NCBI GenBank assembly: GCA_010645155.1
Contig: CM021318.1
Location: 6,843,854-6,907,853, forward strand
DNA from: Tigriopus japonicus
Lineage: Eukaryota; Arthropoda; Copepoda; Harpacticoida; Harpacticidae
DNA: 64,000 nt
Direction: 5' to 3'
Below are positions 24,122-37,323 of the stretch, piece after piece (within the stretch, counting starts at the first letter, position 1; each line of letters starts with the position of its first letter). The translations under genes were made by a program, and so were the position numbers. Below the pieces are notes generated by a model, which saw only the letters and a list, made by a program, of their open reading frames with translations, made no database searches and was not told where the DNA came from.

Positions 24122-26258
24122 GTAAGGCCATTTGATTTATTCCATTAAACAGTTAAATGGGCCGCTTTTGCGTTAGTGATGGACAGAAAAAGCTTTGCGA
24201 TTTGGGCCGGAATGCTATAACCGAAAGTAGACACTAAAAAATGAAAAATGAGAGAATTTAAAAATCTGGAAACAGCGGAGTTTTCACTCTCTTCAACAGA
24301 ATCAAGTGCCTTGTTATATCCCTTAAAAGCTGAAGTTATGTTCGTGATTAATCGGGAAAGAGCCCTTTTCCGAAACCGAAAGTGAGTGACCCAATAACGC
24401 GAGGAATTTCTTTTTCGAATTATTTTTCATAATATGTCATAAACAAGGGCAAATAGTGAATTCAAATATTTTTTGAAAAAAATGCACAAAAAAGTTTTTG
24501 GGACTAATATACCTAACATATCTCCCAAATTCCATTTATTACAATAAAAAATATATATTTTTTTCGGTAGCAAACCAAAAGCAAAATCGGCATCGAAGTT
24601 TTAAGTGAAATTTCAAATTTTGTTTATCGCCAAATTCTGTTTCATGAATGTTTTTATTTAGCCAATTTTGGGGTTACTAAAGCCCTTTCGGCCGAAAATT
24701 TTTGTTTGTTAAAGGACACCTTCCGTCCATCACTATTTTGCACAATCCTTTAGAGTTGCTTATCGTGTAAGACGTCAAATCCGTTTGTTTCATTACTTTT
24801 TTTCTCTTTCGGAGGCCTATCGTAATTAGATCAAGATTTGAGTGGGCCTGAAACGCATATGGACAAGGCCACATGTTATTAATATCCAGACTCGGATGTC
24901 ACATGAAGAATTCCTTGTCATTGTATCGGATTCGAGATTGTGCGAGTTTTCCTCTCGTGATCCAAAGATCCAGATTTGTACATCGATTCCATTAGAGCGC
25001 GAAGGCCCCCTCGTCTTGTTCATTCATCCTTTGTGCCTTTGTCGGTAGAAATAATCCCATTACCTTCAGCCTTAGACCCGAAACAGAACGGACGAAAGAA
25101 AGAATGATGGAACGAACACAGAGTTTTGTAGAGACGACATACTGCACCAGTCTCACTTTTGCAGTAGATTGCTCTGTTTCAATATGCCCACTAAGCAAAG
25201 CGATTTTTCTTGGGGTGCTTTTACACGACACATTTTAAATCACAAGGTAAATTATGACATCATAGATGTACAATTGTGCAACCTCTTGCGTGCACCTCCT
25301 TTCTAGCCAATTGGAAATTTGTTTCTGTGACCTCAAAATGTCTTGATCTGTACTGTAAAACATGCAGTGTTTTTCAACCATAATTACTATGCCTACATTG
25401 ACCATGTAGAAAAAAGGAGCTGGAAGTGCATAAGAAAAGAAAAAACTTTGAATAAACTAGAAATTGAGTGCATTGACTTTGCAAATTTCTTATCATGTTA
25501 AATTTCTTGAGAGTCACTAACATGCTTATTCGTGAAATTAATATTTAGAAGTCATTCCATGTTGTACAACAACTGAAACTTGGACACACTAGGACGAAAA
25601 TCTTCGGATTTTTTTGGTTCTTTTCAAGCAACCTGTCTTCAGCTATTGGCGAAAATTGTCTTCCAAAATACAGAGCATCTCAAATCTGTGAATATCTGTG
25701 GGAACCAATGGTGTTCTTACTACTGTTCCCATAACCACACTGTACGTACGTCCTTGTGTGTTTGTGAGTTCCATTGGTTCCATTCTCGGTAGACTGCCTA
25801 CATACACACTTGTCTAGGACTAAACTTGATGAATCCTGTTCGACCATTTCCTCTCAAGACAATTATTCGTGGTTCTTTGTCTTAGTCTTGCGACAAGCGA
25901 GTTCGAGGAAGTTCCACTCAACCAGATCCAATCGACCATCGACCCTTGACCATCCAAACGCAACCTGAATATCCTGATATCCACCTTCATGGATTCGTTG
26001 GTTGAGGATGGAGTCACTGACAAACACTTTCTATTCAGTGACCCCCAAAATGGCCCTAGAATAAGCGATTGCCGTGATCCGAAATACACCCGATTCTGCT
26101 CCAACGTGATCGGGGAATTTGAATTCGTTTTGAGATGAAGAAAAAATAATGATGGAACGAAACGGCTCAAAACCGAAAAGAATTTTCAAATTTTAAAATA
26201 ATTATCACATGTTCAAGGATTGCCTAGACCAAGGATAGCTCAAGCCAGGATTACTTTC

Positions 26259-26368
26259 CAAATACACACTGGGTCCGATGAGTACAATGAAAATTAAACG
26301 GAACAATACATTTGTTGCAAAAACCTCACATTTTAGTACAATGATCGGACCCAGTGTGTATTTTTGAA
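26259..26368. mobile_element. Short MITE, family B, copy 1
   Basis: Inverted ends: AAATACACACTGGGTCCGAT with GAGTACAATGA on the left, and the inverse TCATTGTAC... / GGACCCAGTGTGTATTT on the right. Roughly 110 bp in all with a short AT-rich centre. A diverged copy lies at 29127-29240. Confidence 0.65.
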
Positions 26369-29126
26369 ATTCGTCCTGACGCACAGTGGTCCTTGCCTAG
26401 ACCTACCAAAACGAATTTGTGATTGAGGCTAAGTATTGTGTAAACAACACACCAAAACCTAATATTTGTTGTTTTGTTGTCAAAAGGGATCTCATCACTT
26501 TCAACGTTATTAAAAATCCGCAAGCAATATTTAAAAATGTTTCTCAAGGAGTTTCACAGGAATTCAATTTTAATACAGACAATAAATGTTTTTGCTTGTG
26601 CAAATAGTTAAGTCTTTCAGTTAGAGTTTTTTTTGCAAAATCACCAATCCAACAAAAGCAGTTTTCTGTTGTCGAGGTCAATTTCAAGTCTCCTCATAGA
26701 TTCCAGAGGTTTGATCGAAATTTTGACCCAAAAGTTATTTCGATCCATCACTAGTTTTATTGCAATCTTCAAAAACCCGCAAGTGGAATTACGATTGAAA
26801 TCAAACTTTTTTCCCCTAAAATATCTTACGGAGATGCACGGGTTGAAGGATAAACTTTTGGGGATTTTAAATTCCATCAACGGGATTGATGGTTGTCTAG
26901 ACAACGTAAAAGATCTTTTTTACCAATGGCGTTTGGAAAAAACATCCTTTCAATTCGTGCCAAATCAATTGATTGATCTATGGCTTCGAAACTTTTCTCC
27001 ATTTATCTACTCCAAAAAGAGCCTTACGCAAAACGCTTGATTGCAACGTGGAATCTTGTTCGAAATTGCAATGCTTACTCGTAGTTTGTTGCTTCAATCA
27101 TTTTTAACGGAAATGTGTGGGATGAATTGAAGTTATTCCCTCAGGAGCAGCTTTGATCTTATTACAAGCTGAACAAGAACAACATTTGGACCGGTTACGG
27201 GTAATCTAATTCAGTTTTGGATTCATAATCAAAATAGATCTGATGTTTTCAAAACCGGCCACGATACGAGTTTTGAATTATAGATGACGGGAAAAACACT
27301 TTTGTCAACTACGTGTTGTGATTTAAAAACAATTAGTCGTAGATCGAGGTGAATAACAACTTGAGAGAGAAGTAACATATTTTTAGGCTGTTCATTCTGA
27401 AATTTTAGTAGTGTTCTGTTTCAAATTTAAAAATCTCACAAAACCGTTTGGACCTCTTTAGGGTTCTGGTTTCGATCTATCCCTACTCGAGTTTGAGATT
27501 TGCCAGGAAAATTCAGAGTATGCTTACTCTTTGCAAGCACCTTATTGTGGTTTGAACTTAGATCATTTATTAATCAATAGATAGCAAGGGTGCAAGCTTT
27601 GGTCAGGCTGATTTGCCAAGCGGGGCCGAATGCGTTGAATTTACGAGGAAAATGTCGCCTTCACAACTGTTGAGCGGACAGTTAGTGTGACCAAACATGC
27701 GAATCAAGACCAAGTTTTTAAACTTGTTCTTGAAGCCCCAAGTTATTTTTGTCCATATATGTATTGGATTGACCCTACATAACACAAAAGCTTAAATTTG
27801 TGTTCTTCCTACTATCGACTTATTCAATGTATAGGCAAAAAAGTTCCTAGTTGTAGTATTCAAATCCAAGGCATGGTCACCTAGTGACGTCTTTGGTTCT
27901 TTCAAGAAAGTGACCATCAGCAAAAGCAAAAAATGACCAAAAAAATGACTCAATTCCACCTTTGGCTCATTGATTACATGGTTTTCATTTGACTGGTCAC
28001 ACATTTCAAATGTTCCCGCACTTTTGTCCTCTCAACAGTTGGCGACCGGAGACACATTTTTAGGCTGACACTCCCTCTAGTATTAATAGAACTCAATGGG
28101 TTTCAACTACTTTACACCAATAATCAGTGGTCTGTTTCAAGTTGTCTCGAACTTAATCCCGCTGTTTTTTGTTAAAGAGTATTGCCATGAAAAGCATCAA
28201 AATTAAGTAGATTGGAAGATAAAATTAAGCCCAAAAAAAGTGATTTTCCTAGGACCAGACTCCATTAAGATACGTATCATAATTTGGATTGGAATAAAAC
28301 CCAAACGCGGAGCAAATAAAAGACAAGGCAACGCACATCTTTCGATCAAAATATACAAACATACCGCAAAGGATGAGTAGATATCCAAAATTCATCTCAA
28401 AGTAAGTATTTCTATAAGAGGAAACCCAATCGATTATCGGAATTGAAAATAGTGGCTCTGATCCAAAAGCTCCGTGTCTGTCCATTCTTCCATTTTTCTT
28501 AGTTTAAGGCTACACCATTGTTGAACCATTCTCAAACTGTAATCTTAGACAACAAAATAGGCTCCAGTTTCTCGACCAAATATATCTTCCCAAAGTCCAA
28601 CCAAAATTCACTGTAGCTATATTTTCCTCTTTGTATGAGTTTAAAGGATATTTACTGGACACTTTGATCCAGTTCAGCACACCATAATGCACTTATTTAC
28701 TTAACAACAAAACGACAAAATGGGATCGTTGAAGCGGCCAAACCATGAACTTTTTTTGTGGGGGAGTAAGCAATGCATTTCCACCTGCTCGAAGCTCACG
28801 ATTCAATCTGTTGTTAGTACAAAAGGGTATCTAAAGGAATTCAGCCTCAGAACGAAGTACAAACCAAAGAGCCAACGATTCAACGCGCAATACTGTAGGT
28901 GAAATCAAATTTTCTCTTTTTATGAAACAATGAAATGTCCAGCAAAGAATTCAATTTTGTTTTCCTTTTCCAAATCTATGTTAAAGACTTCCTTAAGTGC
29001 AATAAAATTCATTATTTATTGCTGCAACCTCATAGTTTTGATTCTCACTATACAAGCCTAACGCGACTACAAACAACAACAAACAACAAAAAAACAAGAC
29101 TAACGCCATGACCACTTTTAGAATGC

Positions 29127-29240
29127 GGTTTAGGTCCAATATGTACAATGGCAAATGGACAGAACAACATTTATGCCTCAAATATCTCATGTGTTAATTG
29201 GTGTAAATGTCGGACCCAAGGTATATTTTTGAAATTCGCT
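29127..29240. mobile_element. Short MITE, family B, copy 2
   Basis: Same block order as 26259-26368: GGTCCAATATGTACAATGG, then CAGAACAACATTTATGCC, then TGTCGGACCC and TATTTTTGAAATTCG. A third, partial match (AAACCTCACATTTTAG) is seen near 30425-30440. Confidence 0.5.
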
Positions 29241-30899
29241 CATGATATAATGCTACATGCAGTTTACTATTGGCCCCTAGGGCCATCTGGAGTTTTCGCG
29301 GAGCAAAGGTTGCGTGAAAAGGTTCTGATATTTCCGAAGAAATTATCATGGAATGCCCAAATATCTGTGCTATGTCTAACTAAATCGTACTTATTGACTC
29401 GAAATAATTGAACTAATTGATCAAGAGTGTTTTCGATTATTGGTACCAAATTGACCGGATTCCAGGTTATTTTTAAATTAGCGTCAACCTCAAAATCATC
29501 ACTCTACAAAAAGAAAGGAAAACCCTTAACCCCTGTTAACTTCTTTGTCAATGCAAATTTAAAAAGTTTAGCTGATTTATGCTCAAGATTTTGGTTGGGT
29601 TAGTTGGACTTTATTGGGTTAGACAAAAATTCATCGAATTGACTAACTTAGATTGCCATAGAATAGAGCTACCCAACCTTGGATATCTAAATTTAGCTTG
29701 TCAAGGGCGGAAGATGGCCGCAAAAGTGCCACTATCGTCAAATAGTGTTCAAAGGCTTGTTCAATTTCTTTGGGAAATCTGGGACTAGAAATGGTGGTTT
29801 GTACTCCATTTTGCATGTCCAGTCGTCTCATTTCCGGTGCTTTTTTACGCAGTAAAGTAGTTAAGAAGGTTGATGACTGATCTGGAAGGTCTTTGGGCAT
29901 ATCTAAACGTTTTTCCTGGTGCAAGCCTCTTTGAAGAGATTAAGGCCAATTTTCAAAGGCTCCGAAGGAAACCCTGTTTCCGAGAGGTTCCCTCACTATC
30001 TTAGCAAGTTTCTATGGAGCTCTGAATCTATGGACTTGCTGAATGAGAATTTATTAAATCGGATAGATCGGAAGATTATTGAAGCCCTTTTCTGGGCCCC
30101 TCCTTGGAACAAAATGACCATTGAGAAAGTTTTCTCATTCGAGTGATCTCTTGAACCTCGTTCAAAAAGAAAAGTCTTCGTTCTTTCTTAAATATCATCT
30201 TTCAATTTGAAGAAAAAATGAAACCACGGTCACTGGTTCCGACTTGAAATCCCGCTTCGAAGACAAAAAAGTCTCAAAAATGGTATGACTTTCAAAAACT
30301 TTGGAAAAGGACGGATGTCGAGAAGTGGATAGAAAAGGCCAAATATAAATAGGGTCTCATTTACGAACAACCTTGAATGTTGGAGTGTATTCATGGGTGG
30401 GATCTCAATTCAGATAACATTTATTAAACCTCACATTTTAGAGCAATGAATTCTTCAAGGGTTCTGGCCAATGCGCCATCTCCTATTTTATCAGTGTTTC
30501 TTGAAGTTATCTCAACCTTACACCGAGAAAGTGAAGGAAAATGAGATTCTTAGCCTATCAAATGAGATCAAGAGCAGGCACTCCAAACATCAGTGTTGCC
30601 ATTGAGCGCCGTTTGTAGGGGACCCTTCAAACTCAAGGGCCACTAGGCTTTCACATTGGCTCGTATCTCGCCTCTTGATCATTCTAGCAACACTGGTGTG
30701 TCTGGGAAAGTGGAAGATCAAGTTAATTGAATCAAAAATCGAGAGAGCCCAAAATGGAAAAGGAAAAATGGAATAGTCCAAGAAATATTAAAGCAACGTG
30801 ACGCCACGTTGATGTGTTAGGGTAACCAGTAAAATTCCTGGTCAATGAGGATTGTGATTCTTCACTAGGAATGTATCAATTGAGGTGTTGATTAGACTT

Positions 30900-31110
30900 C
30901 TAACTTTGATTTTCACTTCGAGTTCTGCCTTTTAAAAGTTGTGCACTGAAGAGAGCATAACATGAACGAGTTCGCCCCTTTTGTGATAAACATGTTCTGA
31001 AAAGAGGCCTAACTCGTTCATTATTAACGGGATTTGAAAAAGGCACAACGTTTGAGAGCTTAAAATTTAAATATGAATTCGTGATAACATAGACATTTTC
31101 ACGTAAAAAA
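30900..31110 (+). repeat. Dispersed repeat A, copy 3
   Basis: Shares with 19845-20060 the ordered blocks GCACTGAAGAGAGCATA, GAACGAGTTCGCCC, TTTTGTGATAAA, and a later TTGAAAAAGGCACAACGTTT region. Diverged and non-coding. Confidence 0.45.
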
Positions 31111-32393
31111 AAGTCTTGTGTTTGCACGAGGCTGTCTTTTAGCACTTGATATCTGAAGATTGTGAGATATTAAACAAATCATTCCGACTTGCTTCACCAG
31201 ATTGAGCACTAAGAAAAACATGTTTTCTTCAAAAACCATCAAAGTTGGATACAAGAATGTAAGAGTAACTCTCGATACAAAAGTAATGTTGTTGTTGGTG
31301 TCTGACATCTTTATGTGAAACCTTGACTTTTATGTTCAATTTAAAATGCTCCAAAATTCCGTGGATGTACGACTGATTGTCTACAAACAATATTTGTGAA
31401 CCGATTTGGTCCAACCCTAATCTGCAACCAAAAACTCCAAGCTTACACAGCCCTAGTTTTTTTTTTTCAAACTTGCGCTTCCCATATAGTACTGATAGAA
31501 CTTGTATCTAGATGATTCATCTCTGTAGTTTGGTTTGCCAAGCCGTTTGGGTGTTCCAAATGGACCACTGAAGGTTCTTTTTTTCCCCTCCCTTGATACA
31601 AGAATAGAGGTTCTGGTTGACGGATGATACCAGACCTCTTAAGAATGAGCGAGGTTTTTGGGTGAAAATTTTGGGCCGGCACAAGTTTTCCTTTGTCTTT
31701 TGGTAGGGATGGGTATAACTTGAGAATAACGTACTCTTTGTAGAAGTTCTGTCTGTTGTTCACAGCAGGTTGGATAGCTATTTATTAGCTATGGAACAGA
31801 CACACCAAGCTGAGTCAAGGCCATTCATTGGGACCAATAGGATAAATTTTATGGAGAGAGCTTCTGAATTGCTAAGAGAAAAACAAGGGAAAGTGCGCCA
31901 TTCCAAATTATTTTGCCACGGCTGTAAATTGGCCAGGATTGTGTAAATCCTTGGTGGTTGTCCTGACATCTTTCACCACATTGACCGATAAAAAAAATTA
32001 AAAAGTCTTGAAAATGCAACAACTTGTATCGTCGCAAAAATAGTCCCCCCCACCACCACCACCACCAAAAAAATAGACCACCAAGTTCTTCAACAAAAGA
32101 CCTTATATTTCATTGTTTTCAATGAGATAAGGGGAGCTTTCAAATATATTTTTAAACTGTGCAAATGGTGGAAATGGTGAATCAAATTCCCAATTTATTT
32201 CCCAAAATTGCCAAAGGAAGCCTTTGAATCAAAGTTGTCTCATATAATTTCTGTTGAGGAGAAATAGAATATATTGCCTGCATCGAATTGCTTGCTTGCT
32301 TGATCATAATTTTTGTGTGTTCACAATTTAAAGACAAACCAGGGCTTGCTTTATTACAGCTAAAAAAATGTTTTTCATTTCATCTTAATCCCA

Positions 32394-33138
32394 CACGGTG
32401 TTCCGAATGGCTTTTTAGGTTTGAATCAAAATACCAATTAAAGAAAAAAAAAGGTATTTAAAATACATTTTCCAACAAAAAACTTTTGCAGTATCAAAGA
32501 CACCCAAAGTTGGGTAATAATTTAAAGTTTTGAAGAAATCGGTTGATGTTTCAAGTTTCGATTTTAGTCCATTTTGAACATGGTCCTTCTAGAAATCGTA
32601 ATTTTGGATATGACTCTGTTAGACATTTTTATTTGTAATTTTGGCACAACACATCATAGCGTACCCTAAATTGTTATGAAAATAACTTTCCAAAAATCTT
32701 ATTGAAGTGCATTTTAAGTGATATTTTTTCATATTTTGAGCTATTTTGACATGAGTTCCAAAACTGAAAAAAAAACATTTATTTTTGCAATATTGAAAAG
32801 CTATGTGAAATCTTTGAGAATTTGTTTCTTCATATAACTGTAGCGTTTTTCGGCTTTTTGGGGTCAAAAATGGACCATTCAAAGTCAAATAACTCAGTTA
32901 CTGCTGAATGAATTTTTATTCAATTTGATTTCATTAGGTAACTAAATGGTCTCTAAATATGGATTAAATAGTTTGTTAAAAAATGTTATATTTAATAGGT
33001 TTTTAGGTAGATAACTTTTTCCCTGGACCTAATCTTGTATAATACAATAAAAGTAAAGCTGTTCCCCATTGAATTGTGGGTCCAAAAAGTCCCATGGTGT
33101 CTTTGGGTATTTTGATTCAAACCATGCGGAACACCGTG
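32394..33138. mobile_element. Non-autonomous TIR element, 745 bp, possible CCCA TSD
   Basis: The left end CACGGTGTTCCGAATGG ... TTTGAATCAAAATACC is repeated in inverse at 33103-33138 (GGTATTTTGATTCAAACC ... GGAACACCGTG). The left arm has about seven extra bases. CCCA lies on both sides (32390-32393 and 33139-33142), a possible 4-bp duplication. The interior is AT-rich and has no transposase. Confidence 0.7.
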
Positions 33139-34679
33139 CCCAGGAATTGTTGGTTGAAAGAGGGTTCACTAAGACTTCCAGACAAAATGACACTCATAAG
33201 TTTTTTGTTGTCCCCCAAAAGACTAAATGTGCATTTTATGGTCTCTCCCCACTTTATCTAAACCAAGATTTATTACCTGAGATATGGCTTAAAGAGCAGG
33301 ACTTAGAAACTTGCAGGTTTGACAACAAAGCCACAAACTTGTATGTATTCAGAACTGTCTAAACAAAACTAGAATGCCTCTTGGTCTAAGGGTGAAATCA
33401 TACGACTAATTTTGGGGCAAACTTCAAAGCGAAATTTTTGACGTTATAGATAATAGAAAAAATGCGTTTTTGACGGCAAAATTCGTTAGAAACTTGCTCA
33501 TGTAATTTCGCCTTAAGGTTTTTTTTAGCCTGAAGAAATGAAGTGTCTTTTGTATCTCAACCTAATGATCCTTGAGAGAGGTGAGTCAGCTGACGCTAGC
33601 GGTGGCGCTACAGAGAGGGTCAAAACTGAAATTCAAATAGGACATGCAGAGAAACTTCTAGAGCTATGAACAAAGAATTGATTGGAGAGCCCTGAATTTT
33701 GTTAGTTACATGTCACTGAATTAGTTTGACTCATAATATTTGTTGTTTTATCTTTTGTTCTTTAGTTTGGTGTTCTTTGGCGTTATTTTTGGCCTTAATT
33801 TATGACCACTGAACATTGCCTTGAGTATCAAACAACAGTAGTTTTGCACTAAAACTTTATCAATCATGAAAATACGCAAATTTGGCAACAAGCTTGAAAT
33901 TTAGCTAGCATTTATCTCATGCAAATATTTCAAATTGAATATTTTATATGGCTTATTTAAAGTCACAAAAACGTGTTATTAGAAAAGAAAAAAAATTGTG
34001 GAAGGGGTCAAATTTAAGTTTCCAATCACGTTTGGAGGTGATTCCGTTGTTTCTAAATAAAATAATTGGAAAGAAAGAAAATACACGTAATCAGCTAATT
34101 GGTTACAACAACCCATTACTTCTTTTCGGCGCATCGTTGGTGTCAGCTAACTCAGTGTTCACTTTTTCCTTGGAAAAAGAAAACAGCCTAAATAGTGCTG
34201 ATGGGAAACAAACAAAGATAACAAATAACAAACAAGGACAAGCACACGACAGCATACCAAACAAATATAAAACAACAAATCGGAAAGAGAAGTCAACAGT
34301 TGTTGAATGTTTGGGTCTTCCAACAAATTAGGGCTGCCAAAAGTGACACCCCTTGGGTGAGAAAAAAGGTCAAAAGGAACTGAAAGGTTTTGAAAACCTT
34401 CTACAGTAGAAACCAAGAGTTCCAGTTATATGAAATATCTCTTTTGAACCAATCAATTCTTTCACAAGCACGAATAATTGTTGAGAAAATGATCCTTAGA
34501 TACTTGCGTACGTTTACAAATCACCATAAATCATGACGGCAACTCTGTTTTTATTTGGGAATGGTACAAATTTACCCCAAACAAACAAAGATTCTGAAAA
34601 CCCAAACTAATTTACAAACAAACAAAGAAATGGCCAATTTGTTCGCAGCACTACTAAATAGGATTCCTTTTACTTTCAG

Positions 34680-34906
34680 GTTGACCAAGATCTTCGCACC
34701 TATGGGACTGCCACTGAGCTCACTGGTTCCACGGCCACGGTGTTGCTGATCAAGCATGGCGAATTGTTTTGTGCCAATTTGGGCGACTCGAGGGCCACGG
34801 CCTGCGTCCGAGGCCTGGTTAAACCACTCACCTGTGATCACAACACTAGTAATGCCAAGGAACGGGAACGAGTCTATGCTATGGGAGGAACCATCAAGGA
34901 TAATCG
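34680..34906 (+). CDS. PPM/PP2C phosphatase, exon 3
   Basis: Acceptor TTTACTTTCAG and donor AATCG|GTGAGC. Residues 172-246 plus two bases of codon 247. It carries the family signatures LTGSTATVLLI (TGST, residues 186-189) and ANLGDSRA (GDSR, 206-209), then KPLTCDHN and the segment ERERVYAMGGTI. These form the central beta sandwich of the PP2C fold. A strong match to the family over its whole length. Confidence 0.92.
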
Positions 34907-36018
34907 GTGAGCCTTCTGAGATTAAAAAATATATAAGATCTTCATTAATGCAGTGGGCATTGGACATGTTTGGGCCCTGGTATGCTGGGTTAGATTAAAT
35001 GCAAAAATGTCACGGTTTGTGTTGATGGACTAGAGTGATCTTGGAAGCAGCTGTTGGCTAACGTTTAGAGAAACATTATCATTAGAGGGGCGGAAAATAT
35101 TTAATTAGGTATTAATATTCTCATGTTTTAAACAGTTTTGATTGGGTTTTTATTTCAAAACTATAGGAAAATTCCCGTTTTTCATAAAATTATTTCAAGA
35201 ATCTTCATGACTTCAGTGAATCTTTTGAAATTTTGGCAAAAAAATTGATGTTTAAAAAAAATATTGGCAAAATCTCCCTTGTTTGCACTTTTTCAAACCC
35301 TTTTGAAGGGGAATTGTCAAACTAAATTGGGAAAATATTCTGCGTGGGAAGTAAATAATTTGTCAATTTGGTCTCGAAAATTAAATTAATGGATTTGAAT
35401 CTAGAATAGAAACCGCAGCTCCAACCAGAAGAAGCTAATGGAAACTCTTAGGGTTGAATTTTCAACCAAATCATGGGTAATAAAATATTGATTAAATGGT
35501 GGGTATAAATAGACTGTCAAGAATACCCAATTTGCATTATTCGGTATGATTTTTTTAACACAGAAGATTTGCCTACCTTTAATTCCGTCATTGGAAATTT
35601 TTCATAAAAAATGGATTTCAAGAAAAAAATACCTTTATATCAAATACAAATTTTTATTTACCAGGAGAACAGAATATCTTCAAATTCAAATAATTGTTAA
35701 AAATTTGGGTGTGATTTAAATATTTTCTTAGATATTTTGATCTTTTTTCCTTAAATATCATTATTTAAATATTTGGCCTTCCAACTTATTTTTTTCGGCC
35801 GCTGTAATTCTCATGTTTTGCTTTTAACCATTTTAATTCAAGAGAAAAAAAATTGAAACTGATCGGTAAGAGTCTCAACCTCTAACTTTAAACTTTTGCG
35901 AGATAGAAGCTAACAAACTCAACAATAACAATGTTACTTTAATCAAATTATGCAAAATTAAAAATAACGTGATACAAAAAATCAAATTTTCATTTCGATG
36001 TGCTCTGATCTGTTTCAG

Positions 36019-36241
36019 AGTAAGTGGCGTTCTTATACCAACTCGATGCTTTGGCGATTTCTTGCTCAAATCCGAAATTGAGAAGCCAGCGTGGAAACAA
36101 GTGATCTCTGCTGTGCCCCAAATTGTGTCCTTCAAAATAACGTCCAACTGGGACTTCATTGTCGTCGGGTCGGATGGTGTCTGGGACGCCATGACCAACC
36201 AAGAAATGATATCCTTCGTCAAAACTAGGCTCTCTGCCATG
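36019..36241 (+). CDS. PPM/PP2C phosphatase, exon 4
   Basis: Acceptor CTGTTTCAG and donor GCCATG|GTAAGA. Completes Arg247 and encodes residues 248-321. RCFGDFLLK corresponds to the family's SRAFGD motif, although the SR pair is replaced by TR-C. FIVVGSDGVWDAM contains the metal-binding D299 of the DG motif. VPQIVSFKI is the usual strand before it. Confidence 0.9.
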
Positions 36242-36501
36242 GTAAGAAAACTTGCAAGATTTGACCCAGGCTATGTTTATCTTTTAAAGAGAGAAAAATC
36301 CTATTTGATGGAACACGTTCTGACAATTTTCAACTGAAAACGAAACGGGCAAAGCAAAAACAAAGAATATTGGCGGTTGACAGCAACATTCCCATTGAAT
36401 TACATTAAAGAAGCTCATGAGCTACTTTAGATTACATATTGTTGAGTCAGCACAAATGCATTCTTAAATCGACTATTCTTAAAAACAGCTTTGACTGATG
36501 A

Positions 36502-37323
36502 GTAGAGACAGGAAGTTTAGACGAATAAAACTGTCAAAATAGACGAAAAAAGACGAATAAAAGTACCTGATTAGACAAATAAAGACAAATAAAATTGCCC
36601 GATTAGGCAAAAAAAGACGAAAAAACTGACAAAAAAGGCAAAAAAACTAACTTACACGACAAAAATGATTGATGAATTGCCAGTAAAGAGGATTAAAAGA
36701 GGATTAAAACTGCTGCCCATAAAGTAGACAAAATGTGTGGCCCAATTGAGGGGAACAGCTACCCCCTTGAGCAAAACGGCAAAATCTGCAAAATGAACAA
36801 ACGGAAAAGTGCCGAATGATCAAGAAATGGTCAATGGTACATATAAATTTTAAAAAAAATCAAGAGTTCAAAACCCCCCTTATTTCAACGTTTGCAACAG
36901 AGCAATATTTAGAAGCATGTTTGTTGACACATTAATTGTTCGCATAGTCAGATAGCCTTTTCAATTCAATAGTGGTGACCTTTTCTTTCTGTGTCTGTCA
37001 GGAAACTCTACAAGTTAAAATAAAAGTGTGGATCATATTTTGTTCGTGCAATAACGCAACTGATAATCAAACTATTACTATGACCCCAGTTTTGGAGTTG
37101 AACTTTTTAAAAAGTGTCTATTTGCTTTGAAATTTGAGAAAAATATCTAAACAAAAATACAATTTTTGACTAATTAGACGAAAAAAGTTGAGTGAAATTG
37201 CCAGATTAGACGAAAAAAAGACGAATAAAATCCAAATTAGACGAAAAAATTATGGCGACGAATAAGAGTAAAAAAGACGAAAAAAGACGAATAAGTTTAT
37301 TCGTCTAAAGTTCCTGTCCCTAC
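36502..37323. mobile_element. TIR element, family GTAGRGAC, complete 822-bp copy, TGATGA TSD
   Basis: The left end is GTAGAGACAGGAAGTTTAGA and the right end, read inverted, is GTAGGGACAGGAACTTTAGA; both continue with CGAATAAA. The perfect 6-bp duplication TGATGA lies at 36496-36501 and 37324-37329. Both flanks are filled with many spaced copies of GACGAAAAAAGACGAATAAA-like words, probably subterminal transposase-binding repeats. There is no transposase frame. It sits in phosphatase intron 4. The same family forms the shell of 40418-46483. Confidence 0.85.

Larger units (their letters stand above)
24122..34679 (+). other. Phosphatase intron 2 (10.6 kb)
   Basis: A long GT-AG intron (GTAAGG ... 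TTACTTTCAG). It contains two copies of a short GGTCC-ended MITE (26259, 29127), dispersed repeat A copy 3, and a 745-bp element with CCCA duplications (32394-33138). Open frames elsewhere lack recognisable domains. Confidence 0.8.

Noticed and set aside
36520..37320. CRISPR-like array of GACGAAAAAAGACGAATAAA words
   Set aside because: Spacing is irregular, words are degenerate and arranged in opposite orientation at both ends of a TIR element in a eukaryotic genome.
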